A DNA stretch of 64,000 nucleotides from Chitinophaga sp. CF418 (GCF_900142925.1 NZ_FRCN01000001.1:992001-1056000), one strand, 5' to 3'; counted from the stretch's first letter, positions 17,246 through 25,986 are shown. The notes: a model not told the origin generated them from the sequence alone. Program-made: numbers and translations.

Positions 17246-18084
17246 ATGATCACGCTTTGTGGGATATAAGAAATCTGCAGACCATCTGCATCCAGTATCC
17301 GGAGATAACCGGCGTCAGGATTGTATTTCACATCAAATGCAATCGGGGAGATCTCTCCATAACTTGCACGCGCCTGCGAAATATGAGGGATCACTACGCC
17401 GTCCACCTGCTGCAATGCATCCACCAGGTAAGCCAGCACCATGGTGCCGTTAAAGGGCAGGTTCTTCAGGTATTCCCTTACCTTCTTCCCTACAGGGTCC
17501 GGATCGGTGCCATCCAGCCTTGCACCGGTATTATCCAGCACCAGCGGATTATAATAGATATTCAGCGACAACCGCAACCTGTCTGCCGGCCTGCTTTCTA
17601 TGACTAGCGGATTAACGCCGGCATCTTTAATGCGGTTCATATATTCCACAAATGCTTCCAGCTGCCCTGGCTCCAGGGCATCCAGATCGTCATCCTTGAT
17701 CCTGGCCACCTTGATCCGCAAGCCTTTTTCCTGTTCTGCTACAGCGCTAAAGGCAATGATCTTTTGTGCAGCTACGTCCTCCTCAGAACGATTGGAATTA
17801 TCATAATAATCTTCTTCATGCACCAGCTCCGCGCCATATTGGAAATTCTTTGATTTGTTGGCATACCATCGCAGGCTGTGCGGCGCCTTTTCATTAATGA
17901 GTGTATTCACCTCATTTTTGTGTACGTCAAACAGGTTTTCCAACGCCCATACCGTTACGGCTACAATGTAGGTCCACATCCGCCATACAGCTGTTTTGCT
18001 GGTGCTGTTCAGCTCAGCCAGCCCTGCTGTCGCGCTGATCCTGCTGATAATATCATCCTGTATTTCGGTGATTGTTCTTGCCAT
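17242..18084 (-). CDS. Baseplate J-like (gp6/gpJ) wedge protein
   Basis: The 280-residue protein matches the gpJ/gp6 baseplate wedge type. It has an N-terminal helical region (MARTITEIQDDIISRISATA), a central RxKVA-type segment with FVEYMNRIKDAGVN, and a C-terminal domain with VREYLKNLPFNGTMVLAYLVDALQQVDGVV, the region that forms the wedge ring in contractile tails. Its length is near that of P2 gpJ. It overlaps the next gene by 4 bp, so translation is probably coupled. The presence of this protein marks a contractile rather than a flexible siphovirus-type tail. Confidence 0.85.
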   Translation of the reverse strand: MARTITEIQDDIISRISATAGLAELNSTSKTAVWRMWTYIVAVTVWALENLFDVHKNEVNTLINEKAPHSLRWYANKSKNFQYGAELVHEEDYYDNSNRSEEDVAAQKIIAFSAVAEQEKGLRIKVARIKDDDLDALEPGQLEAFVEYMNRIKDAGVNPLVIESRPADRLRLSLNIYYNPLVLDNTGARLDGTDPDPVGKKVREYLKNLPFNGTMVLAYLVDALQQVDGVVIPHISQARASYGEISPIAFDVKYNPDAGYLRILDADGLQISYIPQSVII

Positions 18085-18101
18085 AATACTTTTTTTACTT
18101 T

Positions 18102-18410
18102 TTAACTCACACGGAAGTCCATCTGTATCCCCATGTAGCCGATACCGCCCTTGATGGCGGCTTCGTCTTCTACAGTATAGCCGTTGGCAGGTATTACCAG
18201 TTCCTCCTTCAAAGTCAGGAGTGTACGCCGGTCAATGACTTCCACATCAGGCACCCATAAGGCGCTGCCGGATGTAAGATCATCGGTGATACTGATACCA
18301 TTCGCCACTGCAAAGTCGAACAGGGCATTAATACTGCCCTTCTGCTGCATGGATAGGTCCATCAGGCACTGGTGGGGTTTTACATTAATTGTCTCCATAA
18401 ACTGCATCAA
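18102..18410 (-). CDS. Small LysM-like tail protein
   Basis: The 102-residue protein has a segment resembling a LysM fold (QQKGSINALFDFAVANGIS then LTSGSALWVP). LysM-like tail proteins (T4 gp53, P2 gpX type) sit in the baseplate or join hub and tube. The frame starts at 18410 and overlaps the preceding gene by 26 bp; METINV at 18398 is an equally possible start with a shorter overlap. No signal peptide is present, so it is not a secreted cell-wall protein. The call is supported by context and moderate motif similarity. Confidence 0.55.
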   Translation of the reverse strand: MMQFMETINVKPHQCLMDLSMQQKGSINALFDFAVANGISITDDLTSGSALWVPDVEVIDRRTLLTLKEELVIPANGYTVEDEAAIKGGIGYMGIQMDFRVS

Positions 18411-18678
18411 TATTTAGCTGGCCATCGTCCTTAATGTTGATCGTTTTCACCCGCATGCCATCAGCTGTAAACTGCCTGCGGATCTCCTGTAACAAAGCCG
18501 CAGTATCATTATCCTGCAGGTAGCCAAAAGCATCCACCCCAACTACGGGAAACTCTTTTATGTTTCCGCGGTTGTTTATCAATATCAGCTCCTGGTGCTG
18601 CAGATCGCTGTAACCGGCATTTAGGTCACCGGCCCGTATATCCAGGTCCAGTTCTTCATTTAACAATATGTCTTTCAT
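18385..18678 (-). CDS. Baseplate wedge subunit, gp25/gpW or XkdS position
   Basis: The 97-residue protein has an acidic N-terminus (MKDILLNEELDLDIRAGDL) and the block GYLQDNDTAALLQEIRRQF followed by a C-terminal beta segment. The size and the position before gpJ fit the gp25/gpW or XkdS-like wedge component. The characteristic EPR motif of gp25 is not obvious, so the family assignment is tentative. It overlaps the 73-residue gene by 4 bp. Confidence 0.5.
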   Translation of the reverse strand: MKDILLNEELDLDIRAGDLNAGYSDLQHQELILINNRGNIKEFPVVGVDAFGYLQDNDTAALLQEIRRQFTADGMRVKTINIKDDGQLNIDAVYGDN

Positions 18679-18896
18679 GATAAATTACCTTGAAATGTTC
18701 CGGATACCGGTCCTCCGCCAGGAGTACCAAGGCCGGTGATGTAATTGATCTGCGCGGTTTTAACAAAGGCGTCCACCGCCTCAGCCAGCTTGCTGCAAAG
18801 GGTATTCAGCGCTTGTTCTTCATCGCCATTTCCATCCTTCATGTTTTTAAATGCACTCTTGATACTTTGTTCCAGTGCGTTTTTGTTCAGGGGCAT
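18675..18896 (-). CDS. Small unknown tail-island protein
   Basis: I do not recognise this 73-residue protein. It has a helical first half (ALEQSIKSAFKNMKDGNGDEE) and a glycine-rich C-terminus (GLGTPGGGPVSGTFQGNLS). It lies between the spike and the wedge genes, with a 4-bp overlap on the downstream side, so it is probably a structural or tip component. It lacks the repeated PAAR signature but its position would suit a spike tip. This is inference only. Confidence 0.5.
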   Translation of the reverse strand: MPLNKNALEQSIKSAFKNMKDGNGDEEQALNTLCSKLAEAVDAFVKTAQINYITGLGTPGGGPVSGTFQGNLS

Positions 18897-18900
18897 ATGA

Positions 18901-19368
18901 TCATTTTAAAAGTTTAGCTAATCGTTTTTTGATATCTGTAAAGGCAGACTTGTTCATGGGGGCATAGATGGTTAAGATCTCGTCCAGGAGATCATCCAGG
19001 CATTTCTTCAGGGACTCCTCACCGGCGCTTAGCTGCAGGCCATCCTTATCCAGCTCCAGGTATTTTTCACCTACTGTACATTTCAGCAGCTCCGGCTCCT
19101 GTACGCTGATCACAATGTAGTTGTCGCTCCTGTTGATCCTGGCCATCAGCACGCTGCTACCCTTAACGGGGAATATGAGCACGCCTTTACCATCTTTATC
19201 TATCACTGATCGTAATCGTACATCATATATATGCACGCCTTCAAAGGTCACTACGTCGATGGTCGCTGTCTCTTTATTTGATTCCTCCACCTGCGCGGGT
19301 ATGATGGTGGCTTTTTCCTTGCTCAGGTTTCTGAGCGCCTCAATCAATTTTGACTGTTGTTTGCTCAT
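18901..19368 (-). CDS. gpV/gp5-like baseplate spike protein
   Basis: The 155-residue protein follows the gpD-like hub, the normal place of the membrane-piercing spike. The region ATIDVVTFEGVHIYDVRLRS then GVLIFPVKGSSVLMARINRSDNYIVIS is an OB-fold-type segment as in gpV/gp5N. A short beta-strand stretch (CTVGEKYLELDKDGLQLSAG) and a helical C-terminus follow. No lysozyme domain is present. The helical end could plug the tip or bind the 73-residue protein next to it. Only 2 bp separate it from the hub gene. Confidence 0.7.
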   Translation of the reverse strand: MSKQQSKLIEALRNLSKEKATIIPAQVEESNKETATIDVVTFEGVHIYDVRLRSVIDKDGKGVLIFPVKGSSVLMARINRSDNYIVISVQEPELLKCTVGEKYLELDKDGLQLSAGEESLKKCLDDLLDEILTIYAPMNKSAFTDIKKRLAKLLK

Positions 19369-19370
19369 AA

Positions 19371-20366
19371 TTACTTACTTATTTTGGGGCCTATTTCGCA
19401 GATCCTTCTTCCGCCACCGCTGCCAAAATTCACTTCGGTGCTTTCAATCAGATAAGTGCCTTCCCGTTCGCTGTAGTTTGGATCCTGCAGTACAACGCTA
19501 TAACCAGGCAGGGCAAACGGCTCCAGGAAGCCTGTTACTTTTCCTTCATAACCATCGTAGCGCAGCTCCTTCGCATTTTTTTCAGCCATTTTCTTCAGTT
19601 CTGACGCCGGCGTGTTATGCTGCGCAAAAAGGGTCCGGATAGCGCCGTTACTGTCGCCGGCTTCGGCTTTAACAGCCTCATTCCTGTTATTAAAGGAGAT
19701 CATCTTCACCAGGAGTTTTATATCGTCTGCCTTCCTGAACTTTAACTCGTTATCCTTTACCAGGTTCCATCCTACGCGGTATTTGATCTTCCCTTTATCC
19801 TTCATATCCAGGTAGGCCAATCCGGCATACAACTCCTTTCCGGCAAAATAGACGGTGAGGTAGAGGTTCTTTTTCAGCCATTCCAATACTTCCGTTCCAC
19901 TGATATCCCCTTCGCTGATCTGTTGCACCTCCATATCCGGTATATCTTTGCTCAGGGTGATGTCTGTTCCTTCCACCACTTTTGACAAAAGGCTTTTCAG
20001 TTTTTCGGGCGTTTTTCCGGTTGACCAATGCACATTTTTTCTGCTCAATTGCCAGCTGTATCCCTCACATTCTATCACACAGGGCATAGTCGCATTCACC
20101 CTTTTCACAAATCCGCTGAATTCAAGATGAAGATCAGCTTCATTATCATATCCCAACCAGATCTCCACCATATCACCTTCCTTGAAGTTCGCGGATGTTG
20201 AAACAGATGCAGGCACATTGGCCGCGTTATCCTTTAACCGGGCAGATGCAGGTAGCGTAATGGAGGCGGTGTCAACATAGGAATAGATGCTCCTTTTTAT
20301 CTTCACAGCTGTGGCGGCCACCATCTTATACTTACCTATTATTATCTTGCATTTAAGTACAAACAT
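19371..20366 (-). CDS. Baseplate hub, phage late control gpD-like
   Basis: This 331-residue protein is of the gpD/gp27 type, the ring that adapts the sixfold tube to the threefold spike. The sequence shows KEGDMVEIWLGYDNEADLHLEFSG, the segment IECEGYSWQLSRKN and a C-terminal domain with LPGYSVVLQDPNYSEREGTYLIESTEVNFG, all in the order expected for the hub. The ATG at 20366 touches the DUF6046 stop codon (TAAATG). A shorter start at MVAATAV (20324) is also possible. It lies downstream of the tape measure, as in P2-type tails. Confidence 0.8.
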   Translation of the reverse strand: MFVLKCKIIIGKYKMVAATAVKIKRSIYSYVDTASITLPASARLKDNAANVPASVSTSANFKEGDMVEIWLGYDNEADLHLEFSGFVKRVNATMPCVIECEGYSWQLSRKNVHWSTGKTPEKLKSLLSKVVEGTDITLSKDIPDMEVQQISEGDISGTEVLEWLKKNLYLTVYFAGKELYAGLAYLDMKDKGKIKYRVGWNLVKDNELKFRKADDIKLLVKMISFNNRNEAVKAEAGDSNGAIRTLFAQHNTPASELKKMAEKNAKELRYDGYEGKVTGFLEPFALPGYSVVLQDPNYSEREGTYLIESTEVNFGSGGGRRICEIGPKISK

Positions 20367-20912
20367 TTATTTAAGTATTAGTTCAAATGGTCTGTCACTC
20401 AGCAGGTTCATTTCATATGTCTTCACATTCTGCACGCCTGCTATTTCCGGCCAGCTGATATCTGTGATCACCACACTATTGTTATCCGTCAGGAAAATAT
20501 TCGTTAATGCGCTGCTGATCGTTAAACTGGTGTTCTTGCTGTAAAGCTCATGGATGGTAGCGATCATATCTTCCGGGTAGGTGCTATCCTCCATAATGAT
20601 GATCCCTTTGATATTGATCTTATAATCTTCCTGCCCTATCAGTTCTTTTACCGTACCTATGCGGCCTACCAGGGCCGTTTCTACGAGCGTTTTCTTGTTG
20701 GTGACCTTGATCACCGGGTTGGGAAGGTCCACTTGCCCCAGTTTCACAGGCATGAAATAGGAGCGCCCCGAAAGATCCCTGCCGAAGTAATTAGCCATCT
20801 TTGACGACTGCTGCGGCTGGCGGATAATATGCTGAGGGTTTACATCAAAGACCGCGGGGTTGTACCCCCACGTGTCTTTGAAAATTTTCTGTACGTTAAA
20901 ACTAATTGCCAT
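20367..20912 (-). CDS. DUF6046 tail protein
   Basis: The 181-residue protein matches the DUF6046 pattern I know from Bacteroidota tail clusters: an N-terminal helical part, the core VGRIGTVKELIGQEDYKINI then GIIIMEDSTYPEDMIATI, and the C-terminal KTYEMNLLSDRPFELIL. Such proteins are thought to lie between tape measure and hub, like the XkdP-type proteins of other tails. The gene is tightly packed between its neighbours: the stop of the tape measure gene lies just downstream, and the next start touches its own stop. Confidence 0.75.
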   Translation of the reverse strand: MAISFNVQKIFKDTWGYNPAVFDVNPQHIIRQPQQSSKMANYFGRDLSGRSYFMPVKLGQVDLPNPVIKVTNKKTLVETALVGRIGTVKELIGQEDYKINIKGIIIMEDSTYPEDMIATIHELYSKNTSLTISSALTNIFLTDNNSVVITDISWPEIAGVQNVKTYEMNLLSDRPFELILK

Positions 20913-20914
20913 GA

Positions 20915-22906
20915 TTAAACTTGTTGTTGTGGGGGTAATGCATTTGCACTATTCAAAACACGCAACAGGGCTTCTGTCACTATTTCCTCCATCTCCGATA
21001 CACCTTCCTTAATAGTGGTAGAGCTGATGTTTATATTATCAAAAAGCTTTTGCAGGTTGATAATGATACTACGCGCTCCTCCGTTGGTGATACCATCTAC
21101 TTTATCCCTGGCGCCCGTTCCTCCGCCGCCTGATGGCTCAGGGCCCCTGCTGACAGCGGTATGCTCTGTTGCCGGTTTCATTTTAGTTGAAGCCGGCCCG
21201 GCAGGTTTGGCCGGTGTCTTAACGGGTGTTGCATTCTTCAGCGTATCAAGCGCACTTGGTTGCTTCGCTGTTGATGCAGGTCCATAGCCAGGCGGCACAA
21301 GATCAAGGCTGGATGATGCAGGCGTTTTACCCGGAGCGGCAACACTCCATCCGGCCGCCCTTGGCGCCATGGCAGGAGCCGCAGGCGGTTCAAGCGCTGG
21401 CTTAGACGCGGGTTTCTTATTGATCTCGTCATTATATGCTTTAGACACTGCGGTACCTAATTTGGAGGCATTGTCAGCCGCATGTTTCATCGCATCTACT
21501 CCCACCAGGTCTTTCACCGCCTGCTTACCCGTTTCCCATGCCTTGCTCCAATCGCCCTTGAACACATACATAAGCGCCTGTCCAAGGCCGCTGATCCCAT
21601 TGATCACTCCTTTGATACTGTCTACAACAAAATCCCAGATCAATGACGCAAAGCCTTTCAGTGCCTCCCAGGCGCCCATAATAGCTCCTCTGAATCCGGC
21701 AAATGTGTTCCAGGCATATAATACCGCTCCTATAACGGCTCCCACAGCCAGGGCCACCCACGCTGCCGGGCAAAGGTTCATCGCTGCATTAAGCAGCGCC
21801 TGTGCTGTGGCTGATAGATTCTGCCACATAGTAAGCGCCTGGTAACCAAGATATGCACCGCCTATGGCCATAGCCAGGATCCCGAATAGTTCCTTGTGCT
21901 CTGAGATCAGGCCGGCTACCCACTGCAGGGCGCCTACCATCGGCATCAGCGCATTATCCACAAACATCGTTACAGTGGGTAACAGACCGGATGCAAGCGT
22001 GGTGCCTGCAGCCTCCAGCCGTTCGCTGAACTCCTGCCATCTTCCCGAGGCGGTGCTACTCTGATCAGTCATAGAACCAAAGAACTCTCCTCCAGGCCCG
22101 GCTGCTAATGCCAGCGATTCAGATAACATGCCGACTGTTATCTGGCCAGCTTCCATCTTCGTCTTTAAGTCGTCCATGGAAAGGCCTGTTTTCTTCGACA
22201 TCTCCTCCAGCGGATTAAAACCGGCGCCTACCATTCCCTTCAATGCATCGGATGTAAGTACACCGCCTAACTGCACGTCTGTGAAAGCTTTGACCATGCT
22301 CTCCATGTGCTCTTTATTGCCATTACTTGCATCGCCCAGCAGGATAAGCGTCTTCATTACGTCGTCTGCAGCTGTACCGGATTGTAACAGCGCTTCGGCA
22401 TCTTTCATCAGCTCAGAGGGGCTAAAAGGTGTTTTAAAGGCCATATTTTGGAGGCTGCTCATCAGCTCCTGTGCCTTAAACGCGCTGCCAGTAAGCAGCT
22501 CAAAGGACTTCTGTGTCTCTTGCAGGTCCATTGCCATCTTTAACATGGATGTTCCCTGTTTCAGAAGGCCGCCAAGGTCCATCTCCTTACCTTTCTTCTC
22601 CTCTTTGGCCGGGGCTGAAGCAGGAGTGGAAGCACTGCTTCCGGTGCTGCTTCCGGGATTGCCTGCAGGATCACCGTAATCATTCCTGCCGGTTGGTTCG
22701 TTTCTGGATGAAGGACCATGCCTGACCGGTGGCACGCCACCAGGGGCCACCGGCCCGTTGGCGAAGCGATCCCTGAGCTCGTTTGCTGACGAGCTCAGGG
22801 CCTTCGCACCTGACATGGCGGTTTCATGCAGCATGGAGATCCTATTGGCAGCAAAACCGGCGGCCGCTCCCATTTGATTTAACTCCTCACTTGTTGTTCT
22901 TGCCAT
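20915..22906 (-). CDS. Tail tape measure protein
   Basis: With the ATG at 22906 (MARTTSEELNQM) the product is about 663 residues. An open frame reaches 23005, but the upstream part overlaps the frameshifted chaperone extension and is unlikely to be used. Features are a helical N-terminus, a linker rich in P, A, S and G (residues 65-110), a tape-measure core (MSSLQNMAFKTPFSPSELMK, TDQSSTASGRWQEFSERLEA), hydrophobic segments near 350-440 (LFGILAMAIGGAYLGYQ, WVALAVGAVIGAVLYAW) and a P/A/K-rich tail. Tape-measure length sets tail length at roughly 1.5 Angstrom per residue, which would give a tube near 100 nm. That estimate is inference. Confidence 0.88.
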   Translation of the reverse strand: MARTTSEELNQMGAAAGFAANRISMLHETAMSGAKALSSSANELRDRFANGPVAPGGVPPVRHGPSSRNEPTGRNDYGDPAGNPGSSTGSSASTPASAPAKEEKKGKEMDLGGLLKQGTSMLKMAMDLQETQKSFELLTGSAFKAQELMSSLQNMAFKTPFSPSELMKDAEALLQSGTAADDVMKTLILLGDASNGNKEHMESMVKAFTDVQLGGVLTSDALKGMVGAGFNPLEEMSKKTGLSMDDLKTKMEAGQITVGMLSESLALAAGPGGEFFGSMTDQSSTASGRWQEFSERLEAAGTTLASGLLPTVTMFVDNALMPMVGALQWVAGLISEHKELFGILAMAIGGAYLGYQALTMWQNLSATAQALLNAAMNLCPAAWVALAVGAVIGAVLYAWNTFAGFRGAIMGAWEALKGFASLIWDFVVDSIKGVINGISGLGQALMYVFKGDWSKAWETGKQAVKDLVGVDAMKHAADNASKLGTAVSKAYNDEINKKPASKPALEPPAAPAMAPRAAGWSVAAPGKTPASSSLDLVPPGYGPASTAKQPSALDTLKNATPVKTPAKPAGPASTKMKPATEHTAVSRGPEPSGGGGTGARDKVDGITNGGARSIIINLQKLFDNINISSTTIKEGVSEMEEIVTEALLRVLNSANALPPQQQV

Positions 22907-22929
22907 TTTGTTATTTTTTTGCACGATCT

Positions 22930-23115
22930 CTACCTTGAGAGTAATGGCAATCCCTTTAACTCCCGCTGCCGTATATCGTGCAGTTGCGCAAATTTTTCTG
23001 CCCACTGTGCGTCAGTCAGCTGCGAGGTGTCAACCTGGGGCAGGTAATATTCGAACAGCGTTTGAATATACCCTAAGGGGTTCTTTTCAAAATCGCCGGA
23101 CGCCTCGCTTAGAGC
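22930..23115 (-). CDS. -1 frameshift extension of the tail assembly chaperone
   Basis: This 61-codon frame (start ALSEASGDFEKNPLGYIQ, end RELKGLPLLSR) lies directly after the 103-residue chaperone gene and before the tape measure. It has no ATG, GTG or TTG near its beginning and is closed upstream by a TGA, so it can only be read by a -1 shift in the short window before the chaperone stop codon. The shift site candidate is GGAAAAG at 23115-23121, in zero frame G GAA AAG. The arrangement copies the gpE/E+E' and gpG/gpGT chaperones of P2 and lambda, which always sit between tube and tape measure. The fusion would be about 163 residues. Confidence 0.7.
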   Translation of the reverse strand, partial: ALSEASGDFEKNPLGYIQTLFEYYLPQVDTSQLTDAQWAEKFAQLHDIRQRELKGLPLLSR

Positions 23116-23420
23116 TTTTCCACTTCAACCTTCTTTGCTTCCAGCAGTTTATCCAGCTGCGCCCCCAGGCCATACAGGTAAGACTTGTCATTCAGGATCT
23201 CATCATCCCCACCCAGCCAGGTGGATTTCAGGATGGTCTCATGATAAGCCAGCGGATCGCCTGTGATCAGCGTCATGGCATAACTTACTTCGTCCCTGTT
23301 AGGTTTCCGGCAATAACCGACTTTTCCGTCTGTAGCTGTCAGCTTAAATACATCTTTATATTTCTGCTTCCAGGCATCAATGTGATCTTTGGTAATAGCT
23401 ACCGGTTTTTCTACTGTCAT
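23109..23420 (-). CDS. Tail assembly chaperone, short form
   Basis: The 103-residue protein lies between tube and tape measure, the position of the P2 gpE or lambda gpG chaperone. The sequence is helical and charged (ITKDHIDAWKQKYKDVFKL, LDKLLEAKKVEVEKL). The zero-frame product ends at EKL, and a longer form arises if ribosomes shift -1 at the end (see the separate entry). Tail chaperones bind the tape measure during tube assembly. The product alone has no diagnostic motif, so the call depends on gene order and the frameshift architecture. Confidence 0.7.
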   Translation of the reverse strand: MTVEKPVAITKDHIDAWKQKYKDVFKLTATDGKVGYCRKPNRDEVSYAMTLITGDPLAYHETILKSTWLGGDDEILNDKSYLYGLGAQLDKLLEAKKVEVEKL

Positions 23421-23472
23421 AGTATGTTAGTGTATAGGTATTGTTTTTAAATAAGGTGATCGTGCAATGTGA

Positions 23473-23895
23473 TTATACGTTCTGTTGCAGGCCCATGAAA
23501 ACGATAGGCATGGTGATCTCCATGAACTTCGCGCCTTGTTCCCAGCCCTTTTCAAATTCCTTGAACTGGAAGCCGCGGATAATATCCGTACGCGGAGCGG
23601 AGGTGACATCTTTCACATAGGTAACAACGATATCTGCAGTAAGGTCCAGCAGATCCCTGCCGCCAGCTGCTTTTACAGCATCTTCCAATACATCGTATTC
23701 GAATTTCAGCAGCTTTATCTCGCCTTCATAAGTACGTTTGCCGCGTTGAATGCCGATAGGTTCATCACCAGCGCCATGCAGATGTTCCTTTTCCTGCAGC
23801 AGCTTGTATTTAATACCACGGATACCTACCAGTTCTTTACCCAGCACTACCACCTTCATGTTGGCCCAGGTGCATTCTTTGTTGTCAAAAATCAT
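23473..23895 (-). CDS. Contractile tail tube protein
   Basis: The 140-residue protein follows the sheath gene and is of the size expected for a tail tube subunit. It has the beta-rich pattern VVLGKELVGIRGIKYKLLQE, GIQRGKRTYEGEIKLLKFEY and EKGWEQGAKFMEITMPIVFM seen in Bacteroidota tube proteins. Hexameric rings of this subunit make the inner tube that is driven through the target envelope. The spacing to the sheath stop is 29 bp, and no signal peptide is present. Confidence 0.8.
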   Translation of the reverse strand: MIFDNKECTWANMKVVVLGKELVGIRGIKYKLLQEKEHLHGAGDEPIGIQRGKRTYEGEIKLLKFEYDVLEDAVKAAGGRDLLDLTADIVVTYVKDVTSAPRTDIIRGFQFKEFEKGWEQGAKFMEITMPIVFMGLQQNV

Positions 23896-23924
23896 AATGG
23901 TTTGTTTTTAGAGTGAATAACGGC

Positions 23925-25094
23925 TTACTGTAAAGCAGGATTAGTGAAGCCAAGCAATACTTCTATTGTTTTGGTGTATCCCACAGGTACAATAGCTGCT
24001 TTTACGGTGAGCTTGCCTGTGCTCAGCACATTCTGGCTGGCGTCGATGTTCGCGCTGAAAGAACTGATCTCGTCGACCATGCCAAGGTTTACAGCAGATT
24101 CAATCCTGCTCTGCAGATACTTGATAACAGGCACGCTGATCTTACCGTTTTCGTCAATGGTGATCTCATCATTCAGTTCATCCACATAAGTCTGATAGGC
24201 GATCATGATGGCCTTGTCTATTACACGGCCCAATGCCAGCTGGCTGTAGTCGTCTGTAACAGGTGCACACATGGGGTCGTCATTCAGATAATAACCGGAG
24301 CGGCCAACAAATGTGCGGAGGAAGATGTAGCCTCTGTCATGCAACAGATCGCCGGAACTAAGCTCTTCTGCTTTGGTGGCGTTCACATATGCCGCCAGTA
24401 CGGGCAAAGCGCCATCTTTTACACGGCCGATATTACGCTGCACAGGAATGGAGGCTGCACGTCCCAGCACTAAGCCTACAGCAGCGCTGCCATCGTTAGT
24501 GGTGCTGCCTATTACCACGCCAACATGATTAGCGGTATAAGTGCGCAGGTCTTTTAAGGCAGCGAGGTTGGCGGTATCCAGTTCACGGCCTTCAATCAGT
24601 ATACGTACAGGTTTGTACTCCGCGCCAAATGTCAGCGCTAATTGTTGCGCCATGGTAATAGCATCCAGGCTATCCTTATCCAGGCCGGCTGTCAGATCCG
24701 GTACATAGGCAGCCGCGGGGTTACGGGTAAGGCCTAATAAACGGATACGGCCTTGTGCTGCGTTCAGCAGTTTTGCGGCGCCATTGGCATTCGTCAGGTC
24801 TGCCGCCTGTGTGAGCGTTACAGTGTCTGCAACAGTCATGATATGCAGCTCAGCGCCTTCACCTGCCAGGTCATAAAATTCTTTGATGTGACGGTATGCG
24901 CTGGCATTGCCGCCCCCAGCCAGGATGCCGAGGTCTTCTGCTTCGCTCAGGCTAAAGATCACTTTTGGAGTGCTCAGAGGCAGGTTGGTTGTTGCTACGC
25001 CGGTCAGCACCAATCCCGCTACTCCATCATTGCTGGCAGCATTCGCTCCCAGGTTACCGTTTCCTAATGTAATTGCTACTTTTGGTAATCCCAT
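23925..25094 (-). CDS. Contractile tail sheath protein (DUF2586 type)
   Basis: The 389-residue protein resembles DUF2586 sheath subunits of Bacteroidota prophages. The N-terminus is GLPKVAITLGNGNLG, the middle has VGVVIGSTTNDGSAAVGLVLGRAASIPVQRNIGRVKDG, and the end has the typical sheath pattern LALGRVIDKAIMIAYQTYVDELNDEITIDENGKIS, the C-terminal inner domain that interlocks with the tube. The sheath marks the island as a contractile injection device. It is slightly shorter than P2 gpFI. It lies upstream of tube, chaperone and tape measure, the P2 order. Confidence 0.85.
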   Translation of the reverse strand: MGLPKVAITLGNGNLGANAASNDGVAGLVLTGVATTNLPLSTPKVIFSLSEAEDLGILAGGGNASAYRHIKEFYDLAGEGAELHIMTVADTVTLTQAADLTNANGAAKLLNAAQGRIRLLGLTRNPAAAYVPDLTAGLDKDSLDAITMAQQLALTFGAEYKPVRILIEGRELDTANLAALKDLRTYTANHVGVVIGSTTNDGSAAVGLVLGRAASIPVQRNIGRVKDGALPVLAAYVNATKAEELSSGDLLHDRGYIFLRTFVGRSGYYLNDDPMCAPVTDDYSQLALGRVIDKAIMIAYQTYVDELNDEITIDENGKISVPVIKYLQSRIESAVNLGMVDEISSFSANIDASQNVLSTGKLTVKAAIVPVGYTKTIEVLLGFTNPALQ

Positions 25095-25132
25095 TTCTTA
25101 CTTTTTTTGGTTCATTGTAATTGGTTTAAATG

Positions 25133-25564
25133 CTATTTACTATTGCTGTAAGCTGCCTGGCTAAACAGATCGTAAATATTCTGCTTCCTGGTATTGCCAT
25201 CCAGTTCACGCAGGAGAATGCTTTGCAGCTTTTGGAATACTGCATCCTGCAGATCCGGCGATACTGTTTTCAGTCCATTCACAAAGCAATGGAGCTTTGC
25301 TTCCAGACTGGCCTCCTGCCGGCAGGTATTCACGATGCTTAGCGCGTCAATGCCTATTTCCAGCGCCTGTAATAATTTGTTCTTAAAAATGGTGTCCGCA
25401 TCTCCGGGAATGATCGCTTCCAACAAGTCCGCCACCGGGCTTTCCAGCGCTGATTGGATGATCTTCGTCACCTGCAGCGCTTCTTCAGCGTACCGTTCGA
25501 TGAAAGAATCAAACTGTTGCAATACCTGTTTGATCTTTGATCCGGTCTTTCTACAAAATGTCAT
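25133..25564 (-). CDS. Unknown protein between lysis and sheath genes
   Basis: This 143-residue protein is not recognised. It is mostly helical (KIKQVLQQFDSFIERYAEEALQVTKIIQSALES, then ALEIGIDALSIVNTCRQEASLEAKLHCFVNGL) with several cysteines. No signal peptide or full membrane helix is visible. It follows the amidase with a 12-bp gap and precedes the sheath by about 39 bp. Roles such as a spanin-like factor, a lysis regulator or a minor tail protein cannot be told apart. Confidence 0.5.
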   Translation of the reverse strand: MTFCRKTGSKIKQVLQQFDSFIERYAEEALQVTKIIQSALESPVADLLEAIIPGDADTIFKNKLLQALEIGIDALSIVNTCRQEASLEAKLHCFVNGLKTVSPDLQDAVFQKLQSILLRELDGNTRKQNIYDLFSQAAYSNSK

Positions 25565-25575
25565 AGGTATATTTT

Positions 25576-25986
25576 TTATAAATCGCTGAACTCCTGGCGT
25601 GCATCAAAACCGGGGCACGCTTTCTTAACAAATGGAAAATCCCGGTGGCCCTGGATTTGCGCTTGCGGATACTGTTTCTTCAACTTCATGATCAATACCC
25701 GCATTGATTGCCGCTGCGCAGGCGTTCTGTTGTCCAATGGCTTGTTATCAGCATCTACCCCGCCGATATAACTGACGTGGATGCTATTTGCATTATGTCC
25801 TGCTACGCCGTTACAGATACGCTCTTCAGTAGCCAGTTGCCTTACATCACCCGATGCTTCTATCAGGTAGTGGTAACCGGGATTTTTCCATTTGAGATTT
25901 TCTTTCCAATAGTGCTGGATGGCTTCAGGACGGGTATCCTGAGGGGTTGCAGTACAATGGATAACAATAAAATCTATTCTTCTCAT
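25576..25986 (-). CDS. N-acetylmuramoyl-L-alanine amidase (endolysin)
   Basis: The 136-residue protein is a T7-lysozyme-type Amidase_2 enzyme that cleaves the amide bond between MurNAc and the stem peptide. The zinc ligands are H10 (IVIHCTAT), H114 (QGHRDF) and C124 (KKACPGFD), with K122 and Y38 near the positions used for catalysis. No signal peptide is present, so it needs the holin-like neighbour to reach the periplasm. It starts 4 bp after the holin-like gene ends. Together they form a lysis cassette, the expected release mechanism of a tailocin. Confidence 0.88.
   Translation of the reverse strand: MRRIDFIVIHCTATPQDTRPEAIQHYWKENLKWKNPGYHYLIEASGDVRQLATEERICNGVAGHNANSIHVSYIGGVDADNKPLDNRTPAQRQSMRVLIMKLKKQYPQAQIQGHRDFPFVKKACPGFDARQEFSDL

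Noticed and set aside
22906..23005. Longer tape measure start at 23005
   Set aside because: The additional 33 residues overlap the frameshift extension and are not typical of tape measure N-termini; MARTTSEEL at 22906 is more natural.
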